DNA from: Azolla caroliniana
Taxonomy: Eukaryota > Polypodiophyta
DNA length: 64,000 bases
NCBI GenBank assembly: GCA_043228905.1
Contig: JBHGNT010000001.1
Coordinates: 6,820,001-6,884,000, forward strand
Direction of reading: 5' to 3'
Part shown: positions 11,501 through 20,532 of the stretch, piece after piece
How the letters are laid out: the number at the start of each line of letters is the position of its first letter
Numbering within the stretch: position 1 is the stretch's first letter
Notes under the pieces: model-generated
What the model was told of the DNA's origin: nothing
Database searches by the model: none
What the model saw: only the letters and a program-made list of their open reading frames with translations
Made by a program: the position numbers and the translations under genes

Positions 11501-11840
11501 CGAAAATATGAGCAAAGATTATCATATTACACCTGTACTAGAGCACCATACTTGCATGGTGGGTGCACTTGGATATGGAGGGTGCTTTGAGAAGGCAATG
11601 TTTGTGATCAATAAGATATCATATGTTGAAAGTCCTTGTATTTGGATTGCGCTATTGGGTGCTTGTCGAAAATGGGGGAATGTAAAACTTGGTAGATTGG
11701 CGTTTGATCGAGCAATTGAGCTCGATCCCAACCTTGGCTCACCTTATGTGCTCATGGCTAGTATTTATGGAGATTCTGGGATGTGTGAGGATGTACAAAA
11801 GATTGAAATCATGAGACATAGAAATCATGTGTATGGATAA
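8562..11840 (+). CDS. Giant PLS-class PPR protein, about 29 motifs, 1092 aa
   Basis: This is an intronless gene. The first ATG is at 8562; a second at 8622 (MRKDTDK) is also plausible and would remove a 20-residue leader. Nine complete P-L-S triplets and a tenth partial one follow. Each has a P motif (NEVTFTCVLKACG style), an L motif (LVDMYAKCG) and an S motif (VVSWNALIxGYxQ). The alanine codon of each LKACG recurs at 8700, 9006, 9312, 9618, 9924, 10230, 10536, 10842, 11151 and 11457: exactly 306 bp except one 309-bp step. The C-terminus has IWIALLGACRKWGN and FDRAIELDPN (E1), then about 35 residues, and no DYW domain. By family it should bind a long organelle RNA stretch in sequence-specific fashion. 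The target is unknown, and Asn predominates at the fifth position of the S motifs. Confidence 0.94.
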   Translation: MLTLQGNVRGASVCEYLCEGMRKDTDKINAENRYPNQDFTVVELLQSCAKKKDVCRGTRIHVEVLKRGLLEKSPYIATTLIHMYVKCGLFSKAKQVFEELSTRDVAPWTSLIGGYVQDGQSHEAIDCFYRMQSEGLYPNEVTFICILKACGSVQSMDNGKRVHDAIVSRGLLEKNAMLGNALVHMYAKCGDFVHAYQVLRDLPSRDEVSWSILILGYVQEGLWHEALHCHAHMQRDGFFPNVVTFVYLLKACGRIGAIEEGQRIHNEITARRLLDTNIVLGNALLDMYVKCCMLAKAHQVLDELPNRDVISWNTLTAGYVRHDQGHKALDCVTRMEKEGLSPNEITFSCILKACGSIGAIDKGEQIHDEIANKCLLEKNVMLGTTLVSMYAKCGVLVKAQQVLEKICLRNVVSWNALISGYVQHAQPDEALNSFQRMQTEGVSPDIVTLVCILKACGNVGNIDRGNEIHDEIVNRGLLKENLMLGNALVDMYTKCGVLTKARQVFEGLPARDVVSWSSLIAGYAENGHGHEAYKCFKHMQKEGFTPNEVTFTCVLKACGNMGAIEKGEQIHDEIVSKNFLEKNMVLGNALVDMYAKCGALIKAQQVHERLRIRNVVSWNALIVGYAQQGQGHEALSCVAMMQNEGIFLDEVTFTSILMACGSIGAIEKGKQIHHLVASQGLVKKNVVLGTALVNMYAKCDMLVTAQQVLKELCVRNVVAWNTLMAGYIQQEKSHEVFKCFSQMKKDGLSPDEVTFMFILKACGSLRALDKGSQIHDEILSLRLLSTNNDMLGNALVEMYAKCGVFPKAQKVLEEISVCNVASWNALMQGYIEHDQFYEAFDCFIWMKRNRISPNETTFACVLKACGTIGAFEKGKKIHDELIHTRFLKESVVLGNVLVDMYAKCGVLEKAREVLLKIPIRSIISWNALIVGYAQEGQSHEVLNTLAHMQKDGISPNEVTILHVLKACSQLGKLREAEMYYENMSKDYHITPVLEHHTCMVGALGYGGCFEKAMFVINKISYVESPCIWIALLGACRKWGNVKLGRLAFDRAIELDPNLGSPYVLMASIYGDSGMCEDVQKIEIMRHRNHVYG

Positions 11841-12503
11841 AAGCTAGGAATGAATATGTGGGGCTGATGCATAATGTAAATATGTATTCTTTCTCTTTTG
11901 GGATTGAGACAATTGTACACATTCTTTTATGAATGGTGTAAAAGACAATAAATTCCTTACAATCATAAAGGATAATGGTGCAAAATATTAATATTGGAAA
12001 ACCTCAATGTGCTGGTAAATCCTACAAAAATACGATTTCAAAGAAATGACTAGAAACATTCAAAGAAGAGGACATATATGTGTTCTTTTATATCTTTTTG
12101 AGGCATAGGAAGATTAGAAAGCTTGCCCAAATGAAACCCTGAATGTTTGATGCATAGCAAATCAGTTGACTATTATGTAGTTAATAAATGTCAAATTTGT
12201 TTAGCAAGCCCAAAAGTCTAGAATCTTGCCCAAGCAAAGAAAATTGAAGCCAATAATACAAAATACCAGCCAATAATACATCTGATTGAGTTAGGTTCCA
12301 TGGAAATGAGTTTGAAATCTGAACGTGAAAAACGCAACAAAGAAAAGGTAAAATTGCAAATTGTAATGAAGTAAAAGTAACAATAAGAAGCTAAAGAAAC
12401 AAAAATGACATTGCAATGGCCAGATTCTAACAAATCACAATTGAAGTTAATAAGTGATAGAAGAAATTTACGATGCCTGAACAATAGAAAGAAAGATAGG
12501 AGG
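11841..12503. other. Intergenic, 3' flank of the giant PPR gene
   Basis: AT-rich and gene-free. It presumably contains the polyadenylation region of the upstream PPR gene (an AATAAA motif lies near 11949). A minus-strand frame at 12218-12523 is hydrophobic low-complexity with no family resemblance and is treated as chance. Confidence 0.4.
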
Positions 12504-12509
12504 AAAAAA
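12504..12509 (-). terminator. Pol III terminator of tRNA-Leu
   Basis: A run of six T on the minus strand lies 21 bases past the 3' end of the tRNA, matching the usual RNA polymerase III stop. Confidence 0.7.
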
Positions 12510-12530
12510 CATAGAAGAAGCATACACGGT

Positions 12531-12538
12531 TGACGAGA

Positions 12539-12571
<33 letters not shown>

Positions 12572-12611
12572 ACCTTAATCTGGCGCCTTAGACCAACTCG
12601 GCCATCTCGTC
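12531..12611 (-). tRNA. tRNA-Leu (AAG anticodon), copy 1
   Basis: This is an 81-nt class II tRNA. The acceptor stem GACGAGA pairs with TCTCGTC and is followed by discriminator A. The anticodon stem CCAGA/TCTGG encloses the loop TTAAGGT, giving anticodon AAG, which reads CUU leucine codons. The T arm GTGGG/CCCAC holds TTCAAAT, and a long variable arm (TCCGAAAGGGC) is typical of tRNA-Leu. Internal A box (TGGCCGAGTTGG) and B box (GGTTCAAATCC) promoters are intact and there is no intron. It is identical over all 81 bases to the copy at 51973-52053. It lies 210 bp upstream of, and divergent from, the next PPR gene. Confidence 0.97.
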
Positions 12612-12821
12612 ACATAATATGCACACCCAGATATTTTATATTTATGTGATTATTATTTGAAAAACTCTTTTGGGCTTTATTTGGGTTCTTTATTCATCGA
12701 TCATCGCCGTGGACAGAGATACAGTCTCTTAACCGCGTCAATCAAAGGATATGTATGATAATGGAGATGGTGCCGGGCCTCTATTCTGTTCCAATTTCGG
12801 AGGATTATTCACCATGAATTA

Positions 12822-14447
12822 TTGTTCTCTCTCTATCAACAGATGCACTTCTCCATTGCTTGCATTGCAATCAGATGTCTTCCCGAAGGTATGCAAATAC
12901 ATGCAGAACTTGCAAGAAAAGGTTTTCTGGAAAACAATGCTTTCTTGGGTACTTCATTGGTACATATGTATGCTAAGTGTGATGCTATTGGGAAAGCGAG
13001 GGAATCTTTTGATAGAATCTTGTCTCGTGACTCGGCATCTTGGAATGTTGTGATTGGTGCATATGTTCGGGTTGGGTTCGGACACGAATCTATAAGTTGT
13101 TTTGAACGTTCGAAATGTGAATCTTTTGTTCCTAGTGCAATCACTTTTGTATGTGTGTTAAAAGCATGTGGAAGTGTGAGGGATGAACAGAAGGGACATG
13201 AAATACATGCACAAATAGTTGCATTAGGGTTGGTTCAGAAGAATGTTTTGGTGGGTAATGCAATAGTGGACATGTATGCAAAATGTGGGGTTATTGGAAA
13301 AGCACAAGAAGTGTTTGATCAGATTCAGTTTCGAACTATAGTCTCGTGGACATCATTAATAGGTGCATATACTCAATATGGCCATGGAGAAGAAGCTTTG
13401 AAGTGCTTCCGATCGATGCAATGTGAAGGTATATCTCCCAACAAAGTTACTTTCATTTACGTCTTGAAAGCATGTGGTGATACTGGTGCTCTTCAGCATG
13501 GACAACAAACTCATGCCCATATCATCAGACAATTAAGATTTATTGGAAATGATATTTTGATTGGCAATGCTTTGATTGACATGTATGCGAAATGTGGTTG
13601 GCTCCAAGAAGCACATCAAATGTTTGATGAGATATTGGTCCACGATCTCGTCTCATGGAATGTATTGATCGCTGGCTATGCTGAACATAGCCATTACAGT
13701 GATGAAGAGACAATTCATTGCTTTGAAAGGATGCAATGTGAAAGCTTTGCACCGAATTCCTTTACATTTGTTTGCATTCTAAAAGCATGTGGCCGAGTGG
13801 GTTCCATCAATAAGGGAAATAGAATACATTTGCAGATCCTCAAACACGGCTTTCTCCATAAGGATACTTTGGTTGGAAATGCATTGGTCAATATGTATGC
13901 CAAATGTGGTTTGCCAAGAAAAGCACATAAGGTGTTTGATGAGCTTTGGGTCCGAGATGTGTTCTCATGGACCATGCTGCTAGCTGGATATGCACATCAG
14001 GGAAACATTGACATCGTCATTGGGTTGTTCAATACAATGATAAGAGAAGATATACTGCCTAGTGTGGTCACATTCACCATGATTCTTACTACATGTAGTC
14101 ACTCGGGTTTACTAGAAAAGGGCCAAATGTTCTTAGAGGTTATGAGAAAGGGATATGAAATTATTCCAAGTTTTGAGCACTACACATGCATGGTTGATTT
14201 GTTTGGCCGTGCCGGGAACTTTGATCAGGTCATTAGAATTATAGAGAAGATGCCGACATGTAATTATCTTCCTACATGGATAGCACTATTGAGTGCATGT
14301 CGCAAATGGGGCAATCCCGAGCTTGGTGAGATAGCTTGTGAACATGCAATACAACTGCTCAAAAACTTTCCCAGGGTTTCTATTTGTATGAACAAAATTT
14401 ATGAAGCTAATTCCTTGGAGGAGGACTGGAGGTTTAGGAACAATTAA
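12822..14447 (+). CDS. PLS-class PPR protein ending at E1, 541 aa, abnormal N-terminus
   Basis: This is an intronless frame with four P-L-S triplets and a final P motif. Motifs include AITFVCVLKACG, KVTFIYVLKACG, LIDMYAKCG and VVSWTSLIGAY. It ends with TWIALLSACRKWGNPELGEIACEHAIQL (E1) and 32 further residues; there is no DYW domain. The N-terminus is odd. The first P motif is only recognisable from LPEGMQIHAELARKG, and the preceding residues (FSIACIAIRC) fit the consensus poorly. No transit peptide is evident. The first exon may therefore be missing, or the 5' end has decayed. An AG at 12840-12841 (ATCAACAG) could be a 3' splice site. It lies 0.98 kb downstream of the giant PPR gene on the same strand and probably arose by duplication. 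Confidence 0.85.
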   Translation: MFSLYQQMHFSIACIAIRCLPEGMQIHAELARKGFLENNAFLGTSLVHMYAKCDAIGKARESFDRILSRDSASWNVVIGAYVRVGFGHESISCFERSKCESFVPSAITFVCVLKACGSVRDEQKGHEIHAQIVALGLVQKNVLVGNAIVDMYAKCGVIGKAQEVFDQIQFRTIVSWTSLIGAYTQYGHGEEALKCFRSMQCEGISPNKVTFIYVLKACGDTGALQHGQQTHAHIIRQLRFIGNDILIGNALIDMYAKCGWLQEAHQMFDEILVHDLVSWNVLIAGYAEHSHYSDEETIHCFERMQCESFAPNSFTFVCILKACGRVGSINKGNRIHLQILKHGFLHKDTLVGNALVNMYAKCGLPRKAHKVFDELWVRDVFSWTMLLAGYAHQGNIDIVIGLFNTMIREDILPSVVTFTMILTTCSHSGLLEKGQMFLEVMRKGYEIIPSFEHYTCMVDLFGRAGNFDQVIRIIEKMPTCNYLPTWIALLSACRKWGNPELGEIACEHAIQLLKNFPRVSICMNKIYEANSLEEDWRFRNN

Positions 14448-16561
14448 TTTGACTTAAATATCCATATTTTTCTAGTGTGGAAGACCTTGGTACTACCTGA
14501 TTTATGAACAAAGCACAACTAGTCAAGAAGCCCAAAGTGGATTTTGACTTAAATCCATTCTAAGTCATAATTTCTCAATGAATGGATGTGGTCGGAAAGT
14601 TTAATGGACATACATGTCCTTTGCATGTGCAAATGTTGTCTTTTCCAGCAAGGCTAACCATTCCCCTTGATAAGAACCATGAGAACCTATAGCCACCATA
14701 TACTCGAACTATTTATATGCGTATATATACAATATGAACATCAAAGCTATGTTAGAAAATGAAAGATATAGGATTGATACCATGCCTACACACTTTTTAG
14801 CATCAAATCTTATACGGTTTCCTTTTTATTTATAATAAAGTATCTCCATAGTACTCACAACCCATAAAAAGCATGCAAATTCATGTGGAACGTCAATAGT
14901 GGCACCAAATTAGTTTGAGTTTACCGAAGTTTCTATGCTCGAATGCTACTAGCCCAAAAAGGTTCAAATAACTAGCTTGTCTAAGATGTTACTCCTACAA
15001 CACACATTATAACTATAAGACATACAAGATATCAAATGTTCCTTAATGAGAATTTCAATTGTCTATGTGGCATAACCTTAGTTTGTTGGAAGGGGGGGAA
15101 AGTTGTAGGTATATAGGAGTTTATCGACTAGTATTTGATGCATCATAACACAATATTCATCAAGAACAAAATACAAACTAAAAAGAGTCGCAACTATTTT
15201 TTGACCTATTTGGGGAACTCTAACACAATAATATAGAAAAGTATTCCCTATTTGGAGACTTGGATTGAGAACATGTTAAATCACCCACCATAATATGTCT
15301 AGAATGCTTGTATTATGTCGCAACTAACTAATCTAATCACATAAGTTCAGTCAAACAAATATAAGATAATGTTAGGTATAATCTATACTATTATTGAGCA
15401 CTTCATCATGTGTAAAAAATATCAAGAGCGTAGTATTCAGAACTCACATGATTTCAAATTTCATCACGCCTATATAACTCATTATGCACATGCTTTTATA
15501 AGTACAAAATGAGCTACTTTAATGTCTAAACTATAAGAAATCAAAAGGCAACAAATGTTGTGAGTTTGAATTAGGTTTATGGTAGGTTGACACTATGTAC
15601 TCCAAAAACTAGCTACACTTTGTGTGTTCCGTATTCAATGAGCACATGGGAAAATAGAATTATTTAATGTATGCCAAATCACAATCCTATGTTAGGATTA
15701 TAGATTCATGATTGTCAAATTCATTAGAAGACTGATGCATGTTATTTCATATCATAATCCATCCATTATATGTCGACATCTTTGCACAAGTAAAATAACT
15801 CATGCCGGATCCTCGGATGAAGTTATATGATCATATCATGTGTAGTTATCACACTTATAACATAAAGAACTCATGATCATGCTATCACATAATTTTTCTT
15901 ATGGTTGTGGGTACATGAGTTGGTTTTCCCAATCAAACCATCAACATTTCACAATTCTATAATGCTATTTAGTGTTGCACAAATGGATGAACAACATGTT
16001 ACGAAGTGTTGATTGCATGTAGTCCCTTTGCATCCATGATAGCCAAATCGGTTAGGAATGTATATACATAAATATATAGGAGGGGAATTTCTTCCAAAGT
16101 ATGGTAATTTATAAATAATTTACATCCTTGAATTATTTGGGCCACTTTAAATGTTATGATGTTTTTATTACACATAAGCAATCCACCAAACTAAATTTCA
16201 ACATTTTATACCACGTACTTGACACAAAACGTGGAGAATGCAATTGTTGTAAACCCTTTCTAAACAATTGCATATTAAATTTGAGGATGTTCCCTCATGA
16301 ATTCATTCATTTTTACTTGCCTTCAAAACTTGTTTACCTACACAAGAAAAGCTTGCTAAGTAGGATTATTATTATAATGAGTTTACGTCTTGGTGCATAT
16401 ATTTGTTAGTAACCATGTTTTTTGTTTTATATAAACAAAAAGGTTGCTAATATAACAAGAAGTTTGCAATTGGAATTCGCGCATGTTAATTTTTTTATCA
16501 ACTCGACTCAAATTTTTCTGATATGGATGATGTTCATGACATTATATCATATTCGTTGTGC
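14448..16561. other. Gene-free AT-rich stretch
   Basis: No coding region, RNA gene or repeat recognised. The few open frames are under 100 codons and lack family resemblance. Confidence 0.5.
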
Positions 16562-17021
16562 ATTATGATTAACAATCGGCAACGGTTCGGTTCGAGAGGG
16601 TGAAAACCGAACCGTTTAAAATTTTAGAAACCTGAACCGAACCGAACCACGAAACCATTAAACCAAACCATTTAAAAAAATTCAAACTGTTAAGCCATTA
16701 AACCGGTAAAACCGTGGTTTCATGGTTCGGTTTTGGTTTTCAGCTTAGGTCCATTTTTAAATTTTTAAATATTTCATTATTTAAATTTGCAAAATTTGAA
16801 AGATTTTCCTAAAATGTGAGAATAAGACATGAAAATGAAAAGATTGTTTAAAAACATTTTTTTCAATTTTTAAAAAAAAATTAAAATCAAAATAAAAAAA
16901 TGTTAAACAGTTTAAACCACGGTTTCTAACTGTTGAAACCGAACTGAACCGAACCGTTTAAGCCATTAAGGCGCGGTTTTGCGGTTCAGTTTGGTTCAAG
17001 TTGCCAATTGTTAATTATGAT
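16562..17021. mobile_element. hAT-like MITE, copy A, with 8-bp target duplication
   Basis: The element 16570-17013 (444 bp) is bounded by TAACAATCGGCAAC on the left and the imperfect inverse GTTGCCAATTGTTA on the right. The direct repeat ATTATGAT flanks it exactly (16562-16569 and 17014-17021). Long subterminal arms are built from alternating CGGTTC/CGGTTT and GAACCG blocks, around an AT-rich core. There is no open reading frame. An 8-bp duplication is characteristic of hAT transposition, so it is a non-autonomous foldback element. A related copy in reverse orientation lies at 18420-18882. Confidence 0.9.
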
Positions 17022-18411
17022 CCCAAGAGAATTATTTTCAAGTTGAAAAGTCAATTGCAACTATGATCAAAATTACTACATTAGACAACAATGTCATCCT
17101 AGAGACGATATTCTATTTTATGTATAAAGTACTCATAAGGTTTATTCTAGTGTTTACATTCTTTAGCATGGGATCCTCAACAATTTCGGATGGTCCATCA
17201 CCAACAATAAAAAGAGATGCCTTAATTATCTTATCAATTTGATGTTGTTGATGAATCATCGTGAATTTTCTTTTTGGAAAAATAAAATAAAATCATCGTG
17301 AATTTTCTGTTCTCGATTATGTTATTCAGAGAATAAAAAGTATGACAACTAAAATTGATTAATTTAGACCTGTTTTAAATTGAAAAGAGTTCTTACATTA
17401 AAAATATTTTTGTCACATAATCCTAATGCACACACATGAAGCTCAACTTATAATGTCCACATGATACTTCATACTATATCACATGGTCGATTCATATCGG
17501 TTATCTCATAAAATAGATGTTATTCCTTCTCATACATATTTGTTTTCATTGGCTCACACATAATGGGTAGGATAACAATATCTAGATGTATGCTATAACA
17601 TTCAAATGACTACATGGGTGGTTTCAAGAATGCACTAGGAGCATTTATGCTCTTTCAAAGAAAGATGAGCTAAAATTTTCAAAGTGAAGAGTCAAGGGGG
17701 AAACTACAACAATATGAAAGTTGGTTATGTCTTTTTCCCATAATACAATGATGGATTCTTTGTATGAAATGGAGAATGTACAACAAAATTGATCAAGTTG
17801 TGAGAACTTAAGAATACTACTACTATCAACATATTCATGGACATATCAAACAACTTTAGGTTCTACCTGGTCTGTCAACATGTATAATCTGACAACTTTG
17901 AGCAACCTAGAATATTTATTTTTAGGCATGCATAGACAAACCACATGCACATGATCCTTGTTGCCATCGAAATGCATTATAGAATATTGTAACATTTTAA
18001 AAAATGGATATTAATTACACCATTACTTGACATCACATATTAAAGCAATTTCTAAAGAGATACATATGATCATTGATAATGATCAATTTCCCATTTGTGA
18101 ATATGATGATGAAAAATGTATTATTAAACAAGTGGGTACATATCATGCCCCAAATCTGCACATGTTACAAAAAAATCCTCTTATGCAATAAATGTTGATT
18201 ATAGAAACATGCATTAAGCATTATATTGGTGTGCTAGTACCATGTTTTACATATCCATGGTACTCATGGGTGCATCTGTTTTCATGAACAAGGTTGAAAC
18301 CGTCATGTCTCAAATGTAGCTAGAACTCCATCAAGGTAGAACATGAAACATTTGAGTATTTGCCGATCAAAATGCCAGAGCACTTAACATTGTCTGACCC
18401 TAGTATGTAGC
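17022..18411. other. Gene-free stretch between two MITEs
   Basis: AT-rich with no gene recognised. A short direct duplication of AATCATCGTGAATTTTCT occurs at about 17257 and 17293. Confidence 0.5.
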
Positions 18412-18890
18412 CATGACAGTAACAATCAGCAACGGTTCGGTTCGGTTTGAACCGAACCGAACCACGAAACCGCGGTTTAACGGTTTCAAGGGTTCGGTTC
18501 GGTTCAAGTTTAGGTTTTTATAAACGGTTCGGTTCGGTTTCGGTTTGGTTTCAGCAGTCAAAAACCGCGGTTTAAATGGTTTAACGGTTTTTATTTTTTA
18601 TTATTTTAAAAAAAATTGTTTTAAAACAATCTTTTCATTTTTACTCTTATTCTCACATTTTAGGAACATCTTAAAAATTCTAAAAATTCTAAATAATGAA
18701 ATATTATAAATTTTTTTTAAAAAATAAAAAAATTTGACCTATGTTGAAAACCGAAACCGAACCACGAAACCGCGGTTTTTACGGTTTAAAGGTTTAACGG
18801 TTTGGTTTGGTTCAGGTTTCAACTTTTTTAAACGGTTCGGTTTGGACCCTCTCGAACCGAACCGAACCGTTGCCGATTGTTACATGAGAG
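18412..18890. mobile_element. hAT-like MITE, copy B, inverted relative to copy A
   Basis: The element 18420-18882 (463 bp) begins TAACAATCAGCAACGG and ends with CCGTTGCCGATTGTTA, a 15/16 terminal inverted repeat. Flanks are CATGACAG (18412-18419) and CATGAGAG (18883-18890), an 8-bp target duplication with one mismatch. Its core (ATCTTTTCATTTTT, then TCTCACATTTTAGGA) is the reverse complement of the core of copy A, so the two copies inserted in opposite orientations. The mismatch in the duplication suggests it is somewhat older than copy A. The spurious reading frame crossing its right end is not a gene. Confidence 0.9.
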
Positions 18891-20532
18891 GCATGTGTGC
18901 TCATTCATGTTGTGAAATGCACAAAGGCACACCACAATATGCTAACTTGAATGAAATCGGGTTATCTTTTTAAAATTATGCATGGACGGGCACTTAGCCA
19001 ACACACATACTTAAAACTCTGCTTGTGCACTAGTGAGATTCATATAGGTATTCTTGAAGATCAATATCAAAGACACCATGAAAATGCAGCATGGTCAAAA
19101 GCAATGATTAAAATGGTCATTATGTTACTGAACGACTCCTCATAAATATGACAAGGAAACTTGTTTAGGTTTCAAATAATAATGAACACAACGAAAATGA
19201 CATAGACCATGTATTAGTATTCAACATTGGGGTACAAATTATTGCATATGCACACAAGTTTCAACCAAATCCCCTTATATAAGTAAGAAATGTTGGCAAA
19301 GAGAAACACGCCTAAACTATTAATTAGAGAAATATTTATTTATACACATAGGGTTTTCCGCCTTTAGGAAATATATATGTATGCGTGCAATGGGGTGCAC
19401 ACCAACTCTTACGAATATTACACTCTTTTTTATTTTTTTGTCATGGTAATATTACACATTAATCATGCAAGTAAAATAAATTTTGATTATAATGGGACTC
19501 ATGCCAAGATTTTGACACAATCTCGATGGAACTAACATGTTGATCCCATGGAAACCATGTGATTATGGTGGCGTCAGCATGAGAGTTCTGCTAGTCTATG
19601 ATCACTCTATCGCTAGTAAAATTGATACAACTAACATTGTAGAGATGATGGGTCCATGCCATGTGATAAGAGCAAAGGCTATATTTATAATGGGGGCCAC
19701 ACAAGCTTCGATGGGTGTATATTAATACCATGACATTTCCGTAAGTTGATAAATCTTGAGCATACACGTTCAAGACACAGTGAGTCGAATTCGCAAAAGA
19801 AAACCGTAAGGACCGATGCACACCTCGGCATTGGAAGCAATATTTCATCTAGAAACTTCCGAGGTTGTGGGTTCGTTGTGTGGACAATCGGCACCATCCA
19901 AATGGAGTGAAGGGCCGGAAAACTTCGCCTGTGAAGAAGGAAGTCATGGCGTGTCCTCGTGGTTTCTACACACACACACCCAACGAGTTAATATACGAAT
20001 AAACGAAACAAGTTACCTCATCTCTGGTTCTCACACACAAAAAAGGAGTGAACCCACCCGGTGACTAGAGCACCTTGTCGAGAGATGAATGGGCGGGTTG
20101 GGTTCGGACTCGAGAAACCCATCCATAAGCTTATATATTTCCGTGTGTGTTCGAGAACAATTGGGATATGTTCTTTTGTTGGCACAAACTTGAGAATATG
20201 CCCCCCCACCCCCAATAAATCAAATGGATCTTACCTTTCGTGCTAATTAATTAACTTCCGCTTTTATGTATGTAATAATGTATGTATGTATGTATGTATA
20301 TATAGGGGAGATATATTTGTAAATTTCCACAAATTGTTTCTCTGAAAAGCTCTTCTAACAATAAAGCATATGCTCTCAATGGATCTCCTGATTCTCCACC
20401 CCCCACCCTCCCTGCAAATGACAGAATAACATCGTTTTCCTTCACGCCATTCCATTGATCAAATACCCAAAGATAAATCAGTTTAATTAGCATTTGTGGC
20501 AGCAATACTACTGCTAATAATAATAATTAATA
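18891..20532. other. Intergenic, upstream of the acid phosphatase
   Basis: No gene seen. Near the right end are a TATG microsatellite with TATATATAGGGG at about 20294-20306, a possible TATA box, and C-rich runs at 20193-20207 and 20397-20412 with G-quadruplex potential on the minus strand. These lie 120-340 bp upstream of the phosphatase ATG. Confidence 0.45.

Noticed and set aside
12751-13053. 100-codon plus-strand frame at the start of the 541-residue PPR gene
   Set aside because: Out of frame with the PPR motifs; it could only matter if a frameshift were shown by transcripts.
18734-18973. 79-codon plus-strand frame
   Set aside because: Crosses the terminal repeat of MITE copy B; its peptide is encoded by the CGGTTY blocks.
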